Source: Pseudomonas vancouverensis
Lineage (GTDB): Bacteria > Pseudomonadota > Gammaproteobacteria > Pseudomonadales > Pseudomonadaceae
Assembly: GCF_004348895.1 (NCBI RefSeq)
Contig: NZ_RRZK01000035.1
Location: 62,001 to 126,000 of the forward strand
Direction of reading: 5' to 3'
Length of the DNA stretch: 64,000 nucleotides
The position numbers and the translations under genes were made by a program. Each line of letters opens with the position of its first letter. Position 1 is the stretch's first letter. The notes under the pieces are model-generated. The model was not told where the DNA came from and made no database searches. It was given only the letters and a program-made list of their open reading frames with translations. Below are positions 24,072-32,766 of this stretch, one piece after another.

Positions 24072-24803
24072 ATGACCGTACTCGTCAATGAAAAACCCGT
24101 CACCCTCGAACTGAAAACCTTCGTCGACAAGGTGCTGGCCGAAGCCGAAGAAGCCTTCAGCGTATTCCGTGAAACCAACACCATTACCGCAAACGGCACC
24201 GTGGGCTTCATCGAGCGTGTACCGGGGCAGGAGCTGCTGGTGTCGGTCAGCTACGGCGGGCCTTGGAACTACCGCAAGCCGCTGCAGGCAACCGTCACCG
24301 ACTTCCAAAGCAATGTGATTGTCGGCAAGGGCAAGGGTGGATTAGGTCGCTACACCAAACTGTTCCAACAGCATGCCGACATCACCACAGTGTCCCATGT
24401 GCATTCGCCGTATCTCGGCGCCTGGGCCCAGACCCATCGCACGCTACCGTTCCACTACGTGCCGGTGCAGCGTTATCAGCTCGCGCGCGAGCTGCCGGTG
24501 TACATCGACCGACGTCAGCCGGAAGTGGAGTTCATCCTCGACAGGATCGCCGAGAACCCCTTCAACCTGGCGATTCTGGAAGCCAACGGCGGCTCCACCG
24601 TGTGGGGCAAGCAGGGCTTGCGCGCCACCGCGGAGTTCATTTTGTTGCTGGAGGAGGGGGCGCAACTGCAATTGCTTGCCGATGCCCTGGGCGGCTCGCG
24701 ACCCTACGGTCCGGGCGTGCTGACCCAGCAATGGAAGATGAGCGGCTTGTTCGAAAAAGCCACCGAGCTGGGCCTGGTGCCCGCCATCGACCGTCGCACC
24801 TGA
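24072..24803 (+). CDS. Class II aldolase/adducin-like protein
   Basis: A 243-residue protein of the class II aldolase/adducin family. Metal-ligand-type residues are seen in SHVHSPYLGAWAQ, and there is a general AldoII layout with GTVGFIERVPG near the N-terminus. A second His cluster (FHYVPVQRYQ) follows. The usual role is retro-aldol cleavage or decarboxylation with a divalent metal; the substrate here is unknown. It has a good ribosome site (GGAGAATTGCC) and shares an operon with the third DszB-like gene, suggesting that it processes the carbon skeleton or an adduct linked to desulfurisation. Confidence 0.7.
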   Translation: MTVLVNEKPVTLELKTFVDKVLAEAEEAFSVFRETNTITANGTVGFIERVPGQELLVSVSYGGPWNYRKPLQATVTDFQSNVIVGKGKGGLGRYTKLFQQHADITTVSHVHSPYLGAWAQTHRTLPFHYVPVQRYQLARELPVYIDRRQPEVEFILDRIAENPFNLAILEANGGSTVWGKQGLRATAEFILLLEEGAQLQLLADALGGSRPYGPGVLTQQWKMSGLFEKATELGLVPAIDRRT

Positions 24804-24818
24804 CACCAGTCAGCACCC

Positions 24819-24846
24819 TGTGGGAGCCGGTTTGCCGACTCCCACG
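24819..24846. terminator. Stem-loop between convergent aldolase and preA genes
   Basis: GTGGGAG and CTCCCAC form a 7-bp stem around a 12-base loop in a 64-bp gap between convergent genes. No long T-run; REP-related in sequence. Confidence 0.45.
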
Positions 24847-24867
24847 GGCTCAAGTGCTCAGCCCATT

Positions 24868-26142
24868 TCAAGGGCTGACGTGGAAGGGATTGCGCGGATC
24901 ATGGTTCCAGTCCAGGAATGGCTTGCCGGTTTCCACCGGTACCATCTCGATGCAGTCCTGTACCGGACAAGTGATCTGGCACAGATTGCAGCCCACACAT
25001 TCCTCATCGATCACTTCGTATGTGTGCGTACCGTCCGCCTGTCGCAGGCTGGCGATCGCCTGGTGTGAAGTGTCTTCGCAGGCGATGTGGCAGCGCCCAC
25101 AGCCAATGCACGCCTCCTGGTCGATTTTGGCGATCACCTGATAGTTGATGTCCAGGTACTTCCAGTCGGTGGTGTTGGCCACTGCGCGCCCGGAAAACTC
25201 GGAAATGTTGGCGTAGCCTTGACTGTCCATCCAGCGCGACAGGCCATCTTTCATTTCTTCGACAATGCGGAAACCATGGAGCATTGCCGCGGTGCATACC
25301 TGCACCGAGCCGCAGCCCAGGGCGATGAACTCCGCCGCGTCGCGCCAGTTGCCGATACCTCCGATGCCGCTGATGGGCAGTGCTGCGGTCTGTGGGTCGC
25401 GGGCGATTTCGGCGACCATGTTCAGGGCGATCGGCTTGACCGCCGAGCCGCAGTAACCGCCATGGGTGCTTTTACTGCCGACCACTGGATTGGCGACCAT
25501 GCGCTCCAGATCGACACTGGTGATCGAGTTGATGGTGTTGATCAGCGACACCGCGTCGGCGCCGCCACGGTGAGCGGCGCGGGCGGCGACGCGGATATCG
25601 GTAATGTTTGGCGTGAGTTTGACGATCACCGGCAACGAGCAATAGGTCTTGCACCAGCGGGTGACCTGTTCGACATACTCCGGCACCTGGCCGACCGCTG
25701 CGCCCATGCCGCGTTCCGGCATGCCATGTGGGCAGCCGAAGTTCAACTCGATGCCGTCGGCGCCAGTGGCCTCCACCAGCGGCAGGATGTGTTTCCACGA
25801 CGCTTCGACACAGGGCACCATCAGCGACACGATCAACGCACGGTCCGGCCAGTTTTTCTTGACTTGGGTGATTTCCCGCAGGTTGATTTCCAGTGAGCGG
25901 TCGGTGATCAGTTCGATGTTGTTGAATCCCAACACTTCGCGGTTCGCGCCGAAGTGCGCCGAATAACGCGAGGACACGTTCACCGCCGCCGGGTCTTCAC
26001 CCAGGGTTTTCCAGACCACGCCACCCCAGCCCGCCTCGAAGGCGCGGACCACGTTGTAGGCCTTGTCGGTCGGTGGCGCGGAGGCCAGCCAGAACGGATT
26101 GGGCGCTTTGATGCCGGCGAAGACAATCGACAGATCGGCCAT
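24868..26142 (-). CDS. preA: Dihydropyrimidine dehydrogenase subunit PreA
   Basis: A 424-residue protein: an N-terminal FMN TIM barrel like dihydroorotate dehydrogenase (IELNFGCPHGM, GGIGNWRDAAEFIALG) and a C-terminal domain with two [4Fe-4S] motifs, CIGCGRCHIAC and CVGCNLCQITC. With PreT it reduces uracil and thymine with NADH, the first step of the reductive pyrimidine pathway. It directly abuts preT with no gap. Confidence 0.93.
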   Translation of the reverse strand: MADLSIVFAGIKAPNPFWLASAPPTDKAYNVVRAFEAGWGGVVWKTLGEDPAAVNVSSRYSAHFGANREVLGFNNIELITDRSLEINLREITQVKKNWPDRALIVSLMVPCVEASWKHILPLVEATGADGIELNFGCPHGMPERGMGAAVGQVPEYVEQVTRWCKTYCSLPVIVKLTPNITDIRVAARAAHRGGADAVSLINTINSITSVDLERMVANPVVGSKSTHGGYCGSAVKPIALNMVAEIARDPQTAALPISGIGGIGNWRDAAEFIALGCGSVQVCTAAMLHGFRIVEEMKDGLSRWMDSQGYANISEFSGRAVANTTDWKYLDINYQVIAKIDQEACIGCGRCHIACEDTSHQAIASLRQADGTHTYEVIDEECVGCNLCQITCPVQDCIEMVPVETGKPFLDWNHDPRNPFHVSP

Positions 26143-27510
26143 TTACGCAGCCTCCTCGTTGAGTTTCAGTTGCGCGTTGATCGCCTCGGCGGCGCGTTTG
26201 CCGTGCTGAACCGCTTGCACCGTGAGGTCCTGGTCGAGGCTGGTGCAGTCGCCACCGGCATACACGCCGGGGATGCTGGTGCGCAGGTTGTCATCCACTT
26301 CAATACGCTCGCCGGCACGTTTGAGTTCTCTGGCCAGCGGATCGTTGAGGGCGCCGCTGTCGAAGGCCTGGCCGATTGCCTTGAAGATGGCGTCGGCGGC
26401 CAGTTCGAAGGTTTCGCCGGTGGGTTGCAGGCGCCCTTCGATCAGCCGGGTTCTCGCGAAACGCATGCCACGCACGCGGCCTTGATCGTCGAGCAGGACT
26501 TCCTGCGGTTGCGCCCAGGTCATCAGGCGCACCTGATTGGCCTTGGCGATGTCCTGTTCGTGATGGGTGGCGCCCATGTCTTCGGCACCGCGGCGGTACA
26601 CCAGATTGACGTCGTGAGCGCCGAGGCGGGCCATTTGTACCGCCATGTCGATCGCGGTATTGCCGGCACCGAGGACGATGCAGTGGTCGGCCAGTGGCAG
26701 TTGCGTGAGGTCATCGCTCTGGCGCAGTTCGCGAATGTAGTCGGTGGCGGCGAGCAGGCCGGGCGCATCCTCGTCAGGCAAACCTAGCTGCTTGCTGGCG
26801 TTGAGACCGAGGCCGAGGAACACCGCGTCGAACTGCTGGTGCAATTCGCTGAGGGTCAGGTTGTCGCCGAGTTTCTGCCCGTGGCGAATCTCGATGCCGC
26901 CGATCTGCAGCAGAAATTCCAGCTCCTTCTGCGCGTAGTCGTCCACCAGTTTGTACTTGGCGATCCCGTATTCGTTGAGACCGCCGGCCTTTTCCCGTGC
27001 TTCGAAAATCACCACGTCATGGCCGTGCATGGCACTGCGGTGTGCGCAGGCCAAACCCGCCGGGCCGGCACCGACCACGGCGATGCGTTTGCCGCTGGCG
27101 GGGGCGCGCTGGAAGGGGTGTTCAGTGAAGTGCGCGTTATCCACGGCATAGCGTTGCAACAGGCCGATCAGCACCGGCGCGCACTCGTGAGCGTTGTTGC
27201 GCACGCACGCCTGCTGGCAGAGGATTTCCGTCGGGCAGACCCGGGCGCAACTGCCGCCGAGGATGTTAGCCGAAAGGATTTTCTGCGCGGCGCCCTGGAC
27301 GTTTTCCTGGTGGATATTGCGAATGAACGAAGGGATATCAATCTCGCTCGGGCAGGCGTTCACGCAGGGCGCGTCGTAGCAATACAGGCAGCGAGAGGCT
27401 TCCAGGTGGGCCTGGCGCTCATTGAGCGGCGGTGCCAGGTCGGTGAAATGAGCGGCGAGGGCGGCTGCATTCTCTACGGGATGGGGGAGGTGGGTCAGGG
27501 ACTTGATCAC
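26143..27510 (-). CDS. preT: Dihydropyrimidine dehydrogenase subunit PreT
   Basis: A 455-residue FAD/NAD(P)-binding protein of the glutamate-synthase-small-subunit family. The N-terminal Fe-S cysteine region has CLYCYDAPCVNACP and CARVCPTEILCQQAC, followed by FAD motif VVGAGPAGLACAH and NAD motif VLGAGNTAID. It passes electrons from NADH to PreA. The start at 27510 is GTG with only a weak ribosome site. Confidence 0.92.
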   Translation of the reverse strand: MIKSLTHLPHPVENAAALAAHFTDLAPPLNERQAHLEASRCLYCYDAPCVNACPSEIDIPSFIRNIHQENVQGAAQKILSANILGGSCARVCPTEILCQQACVRNNAHECAPVLIGLLQRYAVDNAHFTEHPFQRAPASGKRIAVVGAGPAGLACAHRSAMHGHDVVIFEAREKAGGLNEYGIAKYKLVDDYAQKELEFLLQIGGIEIRHGQKLGDNLTLSELHQQFDAVFLGLGLNASKQLGLPDEDAPGLLAATDYIRELRQSDDLTQLPLADHCIVLGAGNTAIDMAVQMARLGAHDVNLVYRRGAEDMGATHHEQDIAKANQVRLMTWAQPQEVLLDDQGRVRGMRFARTRLIEGRLQPTGETFELAADAIFKAIGQAFDSGALNDPLARELKRAGERIEVDDNLRTSIPGVYAGGDCTSLDQDLTVQAVQHGKRAAEAINAQLKLNEEAA

Positions 27511-27574
27511 GGTTTACGGCCTCACGGTTATTTGAGGTTCTCTGCCTCTGGTGGGCAGTGGTTTTTTTTCTCCC

Positions 27575-27704
27575 GTGGCGAGGGAGCTTGATGCGGCGAG
27601 GAAGCTTGCTCCCGTTGGGCGGCGAAGCCGCCCCCTCCTGACACTACGAGTCAGTTGGTTTTGGGCCCGCTACGCAGGCCAACGGGAGCAAGCTCCCTCG
27701 CCAC
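27575..27704. repeat. REPIN-like inverted REP pair with a duplicated left end
   Basis: GTGGCGAGGGAGCTTG is followed about 10 bp later by a second partial copy (GGCGAGGAAGCTTGCTCCCG); the right arm ends AGCTCCCTCGCCAC. It lies between dihydropyrimidinase and preT. Confidence 0.8.
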
Positions 27705-27723
27705 AGGTCTCACACGCTCGGGA

Positions 27724-29163
27724 TCAGCGTTTCACGGCAGTTGGCTGATTGAACTCAGCGCGCTTGCTCAGCAAATCAAACACCGCCGGATACGCCGGCC
27801 GTTCGATGTAGCGCCCGGCACCACGCTCGGCCCGCAGGTCGCCATCGGCCCAGACCACGCGGCCCTGGCTGATGGTGTGGCTGGGCACGCCGCGAACGGT
27901 CTTGCCTTCGAAGATGTTGAAGTCCACCTGCTGATGGTGGGTCTTGGCGGAAATGGTCCGGGTGCCCTCCGGGTCCCAGAGCACCAGATCGGCATCGGCG
28001 CCGACACGGATCGCGCCCTTGCGTGGATAGAGGTTAAAGATCTTCGCGGTGTTGGTGGAGGTCAGCGCGACGAACTGCTGCATCGAAAAGCGCCCGCTGT
28101 TGACCCCTTCGTGCCACAGCACCGCCATGCGGTCCTCGATGCCGGCTGTGCCGTTGGGGATCTTGCTGAAATCGTCACGGCCGGCCGCTTTTTGTTCGGC
28201 GCAGAAGCAGCAATGGTCAGTGGCGGTGGTGTGCAGGTTGCCGGCTTGCAAGCCGTGCCAGAGGGCTTCCTGGTGGCCGATGGGGCGGAAGGGTGGGCTC
28301 ATCACGTAGCCGGCAGCGGTTTGCCAGTCCGGATGGCGATAGACACTTTCGTCCAGCAGCAAGTGTCCGGCCAGGACCTCGCCATACACCGGTTGGCCCT
28401 TGGCCCGGGCGTAGGTGATTTCGTCGAGGGCTTCCTTGGTCGAGACGTGCACCAGGTACAACGGCGTGCCGAGGGTTTCGGCAATGCGGATCGCCCGGCT
28501 CGCCGCTTCGCCTTCCACCTGCGAAGGCCGCGACAGCGGATGTGCTTCTGGACCGGTGATGCCCTGGGCCATCAGCTTGCGTTGCAGGTGAAACACCAGC
28601 TCGCCGTTTTCCGCGTGCACGGTGGGCACGGCGCCGAGTTCCAGGCAGCGTTCGAAACTGGCGACCAGGGTGTCGTCGGCGGCCATGATCGCGTTCTTGT
28701 ACGCCATGAAGTGCTTGAAGCTGTTGATGCCGTGGTGGCTGACCAGCTCGGCCATTTCCTCACGCACCTGTTCGCTCCACCAGGTGATGGCGACGTGAAA
28801 GCCGTAATCGGACGCTGACTTCTCGGCCCAGCCACGCCACTGATGGAAGGCTTCCATCAGGGACTGCTGCGGGTTGGGAATCACGAAGTCGATGATCGAG
28901 GTGGTACCGCCGGCGAGCCCCGCCGCGGTGCCGCTGAAAAAGTCTTCACTGGCCACGGTGCCCATGAAGGGCAGTTGCATGTGGGTGTGCGGGTCGATGC
29001 CGCCGGGCATCAGGTATTGACCGCTGCCATCGAGTGCTTCGGCGTCTGCGGGAACATTCAGGTTTTCACCAATGGCTTTGATTACGCCGTCTGCGCAATA
29101 CACATCGGCACGGTAGCTTTCATCATGGGTAACAACGGTGGCGCCACGGATCAACAGAGACAT
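27724..29163 (-). CDS. Dihydropyrimidinase (D-hydantoinase)
   Basis: A 479-residue amidohydrolase-superfamily enzyme. The HxH metal motif is in GGIDPHTHMQLP, the carboxylatable Lys lies in FKHFMAYKNAIM, further His ligands are in TVHAEN and LVHVSTKEAL, and the catalytic Asp region is TATDHCCF. It hydrolyses dihydrouracil or dihydrothymine to the N-carbamoyl-beta-amino acid, the second pathway step. It lies upstream of preTA on the same strand, separated from preT by a REPIN. It is divergent from the permease gene. Confidence 0.92.
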   Translation of the reverse strand: MSLLIRGATVVTHDESYRADVYCADGVIKAIGENLNVPADAEALDGSGQYLMPGGIDPHTHMQLPFMGTVASEDFFSGTAAGLAGGTTSIIDFVIPNPQQSLMEAFHQWRGWAEKSASDYGFHVAITWWSEQVREEMAELVSHHGINSFKHFMAYKNAIMAADDTLVASFERCLELGAVPTVHAENGELVFHLQRKLMAQGITGPEAHPLSRPSQVEGEAASRAIRIAETLGTPLYLVHVSTKEALDEITYARAKGQPVYGEVLAGHLLLDESVYRHPDWQTAAGYVMSPPFRPIGHQEALWHGLQAGNLHTTATDHCCFCAEQKAAGRDDFSKIPNGTAGIEDRMAVLWHEGVNSGRFSMQQFVALTSTNTAKIFNLYPRKGAIRVGADADLVLWDPEGTRTISAKTHHQQVDFNIFEGKTVRGVPSHTISQGRVVWADGDLRAERGAGRYIERPAYPAVFDLLSKRAEFNQPTAVKR

Positions 29164-29785
29164 TCCGAGTTCCTCGCAGGCAATGACCGGCTTGGGCCGG
29201 TTCTAGCTGTTTTATTGTTTTCGGCGCCGACAATGCATTCCTGTCAGTGCTGTCAGGAATAAACGCTAGTCGCAGTTGTGCAATTGGGCAAGAATATTTT
29301 TTATAAGCTTATGCATGTTTTAACTAATTGAAAAATAACAATAAAAATCACAATTCACCAAAATGGTGAGGCCCTTCACCATTTTGACGCACTTGACAGG
29401 ATGGAAATATGGTCAAGATTTCCTATGTGAAATCAGCTGCTTGAAGTTGAGCTGCGGGTGATCGATCTGGATGAAAAATAATGCGTTGCACCAGATTGAG
29501 TCCTGACAGTTCGGAGAACTTGCCTGGCATTTGGCCTGAGTGTTCAGCCAGGTTTCTCTGAGTTCACCACGCAAAAACTAAAACTGATAAACATCAGTAA
29601 GTTAATGCGTGTTTGCAGCACGGCCCGATGCGCAAGCGGGGCACTCGGCACGTTTATTGATGCCGCCGCTGACACCGTGGCCGGTGCAGGAAAGATGTCA
29701 GTTCCTCCGGCCATCGTCCGGTTCGCACCTTCGTGTGGAACCGTCTGATGAGCAAAAAAATAATCAGAAGAACAGTGGAGCGGCC
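29164..29785. other. Divergent promoter region of the pyrimidine-degradation genes
   Basis: This 622-bp stretch holds no gene with coding character. Positions 29275-29400 are unusually AT-rich and contain a strong inverted repeat (29360-29385). It probably holds the promoters for dihydropyrimidinase (leftward) and the NCS1 permease (rightward). Confidence 0.6.
29360..29385. promoter_or_regulatory. Perfect 10-bp inverted repeat, candidate operator
   Basis: AAAATGGTGA and TCACCATTTT flank a 6-bp centre. A third half-site TTCACC just before it (29354-29359) makes an overlapping TCACC-N5-GGTGA palindrome. Position between divergent pyrimidine genes suggests an operator for their regulator. Confidence 0.5.
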
Positions 29786-31270
29786 ATGCAACAGAACAGA
29801 TCGCAAGTGACCGAACGCGACGGCTTGTTCGAGCTCGAAGCCGGCAGCGACGTCCTCGACAGTCCCCGATACAACCATGACATTGCCCCCACGAAAGTGC
29901 GGGAGCGAACTTGGAACAAATGGCACATCACCGCGCTTTGGGTCGGCATGTCGATCTGCGTCCCCACCTACACGCTAGGCGGCGTGTTGACGGCGTATTT
30001 CGGCCTGAGTGTCGGTGAGGCACTGCTGGCGATCCTGTTCGCCAACATCGTGGTATTGGTTCCGTTGACGCTCAATGCCTTTCCCGGCACCAAGTACGGC
30101 ATTCCCTTCCCGGTGTTGTTGCGCTCATCCTTCGGCATACTCGGTTCCAACATTCCCTGTCTGATCCGCGCGCTGGTGGCCTGCGGCTGGTTCGGCATCC
30201 AGACCATGTTCGGCGGCCTGGCGATCCATCTGTTTCTCGGCTCGATCTTCGACGGCTGGAAATCCCTCGGCGGGACGGGCGAGGTGATCGGCTTCATGAT
30301 CTTCTGGGTGCTGAACCTGTGGGTGGTGATTCGTGGTGCCGAGTCGATCAAATGGCTGGAAACCCTCTCGGCGCCGCTGTTGGTAGCGGTCGGTATCGGC
30401 TTGCTGGTGTGGGCGATGCCCAACGTGTCGATGACCGAGTTGCTGGCGATCCCGCCCAAGCGTCCCGAGGGGGCGAGCGTGGTCAGTTATTTCGCCGCCG
30501 GGCTGACGGCAATGGTCGGCTTCTGGGCCACGCTGTCGCTGAACATTCCGGACTTCAGTCGCTACGCCAAGGGCCAGAAGGATCAGATCCTCGGGCAGAT
30601 TTTCGGCCTGCCACTGACCATGTTCCTGTTTGCATCCCTGGGTGTGGTCATGACTGCCGCTTCGGTGAAACTGGTGGGGGTCACAGTGTCCGATCCGGTC
30701 AGCCTGATCGGCCACATCCAGAGCCCGGTGTGGGTGGCGGTGGCCATGGCGCTGATCATCATCGCCACGCTGTCCACCAATACCGCGGCCAACATCGTTT
30801 CGCCAACCAACGACTTCCAGAACATCGCGCCCAAGGTGATCAACCGCACCAAGGCGGTGTTGCTCACCGGCTTTGTCGGCCTGGCGCTGATGGCGCACGA
30901 ACTGCTGAAAAAGCTCGGGCTGATCATCTCCGATGTCAGTCTCGAGACCGTGTATTCCAACTGGCTGCTGGGTTATTCAAGCCTGCTCGGGCCGATTGCC
31001 GGGATCATGGTCGTGGACTATTTCCTGATCAAGAAGCAGCAATTGGACCTGGCCGGGCTGTACCGCGATGACGTTTATCCGGCCTGGAACTGGAGCGGGT
31101 TCATTGCCTTCGGCGTGCCGGTGGTGCTGACGCTGCTGTCTCTGGGCAGTGACGTGTTCAGCTGGTTCTACAGCTATGGCTGGTTCACCGGCTCGGCGCT
31201 GGGCGGTTTGATCTATTACGGGTTGTGCGCGATGCGTGCGCAGCCTTCTGTCGTGAAATCGGCGGTGTGA
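29786..31270 (+). CDS. NCS1-family pyrimidine/hydantoin permease
   Basis: A 494-residue membrane protein with about 12 hydrophobic segments. Features of the NCS1 family (cytosine, uracil, allantoin, hydantoin carriers) are the N-terminal NKWHITALWVGMSICVPTY, LNAFPGTKYGIPFPVLLRSSFG and NIVSPTNDFQNIAPK. By context it imports uracil, thymine or dihydropyrimidines. The start at 29786 (MQQNRSQ) has GGAG 7 bp before; the frame is open from 29609, but that part lacks coding character. Confidence 0.88.
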   Translation: MQQNRSQVTERDGLFELEAGSDVLDSPRYNHDIAPTKVRERTWNKWHITALWVGMSICVPTYTLGGVLTAYFGLSVGEALLAILFANIVVLVPLTLNAFPGTKYGIPFPVLLRSSFGILGSNIPCLIRALVACGWFGIQTMFGGLAIHLFLGSIFDGWKSLGGTGEVIGFMIFWVLNLWVVIRGAESIKWLETLSAPLLVAVGIGLLVWAMPNVSMTELLAIPPKRPEGASVVSYFAAGLTAMVGFWATLSLNIPDFSRYAKGQKDQILGQIFGLPLTMFLFASLGVVMTAASVKLVGVTVSDPVSLIGHIQSPVWVAVAMALIIIATLSTNTAANIVSPTNDFQNIAPKVINRTKAVLLTGFVGLALMAHELLKKLGLIISDVSLETVYSNWLLGYSSLLGPIAGIMVVDYFLIKKQQLDLAGLYRDDVYPAWNWSGFIAFGVPVVLTLLSLGSDVFSWFYSYGWFTGSALGGLIYYGLCAMRAQPSVVKSAV

Positions 31271-31275
31271 GTGCA

Positions 31276-31309
31276 GGCCGCTATCGCTGGCTTGCCAGCG
31301 ATAGCGGCC
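31276..31309. repeat. Perfect 15-bp stem-loop within the pyrimidine operon
   Basis: GGCCGCTATCGCTGG, loop CTTG, CCAGCGATAGCGGCC. It lies 5 bp after the permease stop and 50 bp before the next start. No T-run, so more likely a REP-type mRNA-stabilising hairpin than a terminator. Confidence 0.7.
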
Positions 31310-31359
31310 TCGCTGGCACCCCTGCAACATCCATAAGAAACAAGCCTGAGGAGATCCCC

Positions 31360-32640
31360 ATGAACGCTGCCGTAGACGTTCTGCAATCGACCCATCAGCA
31401 CATCGACCGCGACCGCCTGTGGCAGTCGCTCATGGAACTGGCCAAGCTCGGCGCCACGGTCAAGGGCGGGGTCTGTCGCCTGGCGTTAACCGACCTCGAC
31501 CGCCAGGCACGTGATCTCTTTGTGAAGTGGTGTGAAGGCGCTGGTTGCAGCGTCACGGTCGATGAAGTCGGCAACATCTTCGCCCGTCGTCCCGGGCGCA
31601 ATCCGCACCTGCCGCCGGTGATGACCGGCAGCCACATCGACACTCAACCCACCGGCGGCAAGTTCGACGGCTGCTTCGGCGTGCTGGCCGGGGTCGAGGT
31701 TTTACGCACGCTCAACGACCTGGGCGTGGAAACCGAAGCACCGCTGGAAGTGGTGGTCTGGACCAACGAAGAAGGCTCGCGCTTCGCCCCGTGCATGATG
31801 GGCTCCGGCGTGTTCGCCGAGAAATTCACCCTCGAGGAAACCCTGGCCAAGGTCGATGCCGAGGGCGTGACCGTGGGCCAGGCACTGAACGCCATCGGCT
31901 ATGCCGGCTCGCGCAAGGTCACCGGTCACAAGGTCGGCGCCTATTTCGAGGCACACATCGAGCAGGGCCCGATCCTTGAAGATGAGCGCAAGACCATAGG
32001 CGTGGTCATGGGCGCGCTCGGGCAGAAATGGTTCGACCTCAAGTTGCGCGGCGTCGAAGCCCATGCCGGGCCGACCCCGATGCACCTGCGCAAGGATGCC
32101 CTCGTTGGTGCAGCGGTGATCGTCGGCGCCGTCAACCGCGCCGCTCTCGGCCATCAGCCGCATGCCTGCGGCACCGTGGGTTGCCTGCAAGCCTATCCGG
32201 GATCACGCAACGTCATCCCGGGCGAGGTGCGCATGACCCTGGATTTCCGCCATCTGGAACCGGCGCGGCTGGATTCGATGATTGCCGAAGTGCGCCAGGT
32301 CATCGAAACCGTCTGTGATGAACACGGCCTGACCTACGAGCTGACACCGACTGCCGACTTTCCGCCGCTGTATTTCGACAAGGGTTGCGTAGACGCTGTG
32401 CGCGATTCCGCCAAAGGCTTGGGCATGTCACACATGGACATCGTCAGCGGTGCCGGCCATGACGCGATCTTCCTCGCCGAACTCGGCCCGGCGGGGATGA
32501 TCTTTGTGCCGTGCGAAGGCGGCATCAGCCACAACGAAATCGAAAACGCCGCACCGGATGACCTGGCGGCGGGGTGTGCGGTGTTGTTGCGGGCGATGCT
32601 GGCGGCGTCGACGGCGGTGGCGAAAAAAGCGGGAGTTTAA
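31360..32640 (+). CDS. N-carbamoyl-beta-alanine / N-carbamoyl-L-amino acid amidohydrolase
   Basis: A 426-residue M20-like binuclear metal hydrolase. Ligands are His92 and Asp94 region (GSHIDTQP), Asp103, Glu137/Glu138 (TNEEGSRF), a dimerisation-domain His in GVEAHAGPTPM and the C-terminal CEGGISHNEIE His. By context it hydrolyses N-carbamoyl-beta-alanine (third step of reductive pyrimidine breakdown) to beta-alanine, CO2 and ammonia. The start at 31360 has GAGGAG 8 bp before; the frame is open from 31225 through the permease end. Confidence 0.88.
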   Translation: MNAAVDVLQSTHQHIDRDRLWQSLMELAKLGATVKGGVCRLALTDLDRQARDLFVKWCEGAGCSVTVDEVGNIFARRPGRNPHLPPVMTGSHIDTQPTGGKFDGCFGVLAGVEVLRTLNDLGVETEAPLEVVVWTNEEGSRFAPCMMGSGVFAEKFTLEETLAKVDAEGVTVGQALNAIGYAGSRKVTGHKVGAYFEAHIEQGPILEDERKTIGVVMGALGQKWFDLKLRGVEAHAGPTPMHLRKDALVGAAVIVGAVNRAALGHQPHACGTVGCLQAYPGSRNVIPGEVRMTLDFRHLEPARLDSMIAEVRQVIETVCDEHGLTYELTPTADFPPLYFDKGCVDAVRDSAKGLGMSHMDIVSGAGHDAIFLAELGPAGMIFVPCEGGISHNEIENAAPDDLAAGCAVLLRAMLAASTAVAKKAGV

Positions 32641-32655
32641 ATCATATGGAAGATC

Positions 32656-32748
32656 CCTGTAGGAGCGAGCATGCTCGCGATAGCGGTGTGTCAGCCAGAG
32701 CAGTGCTGACTGATACTCAGCAATCGCGAGCCTGCTCGCTCCTACAGG
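32656..32748. repeat. REPIN-like inverted REP pair
   Basis: CCTGTAGGAGCGAGCATGCT at the left and the inverted copy ending GCTCGCTCCTACAGG at the right, between convergent genes. Confidence 0.85.
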
Positions 32749-32766
32749 AATGGTGATGGCAGTGGA

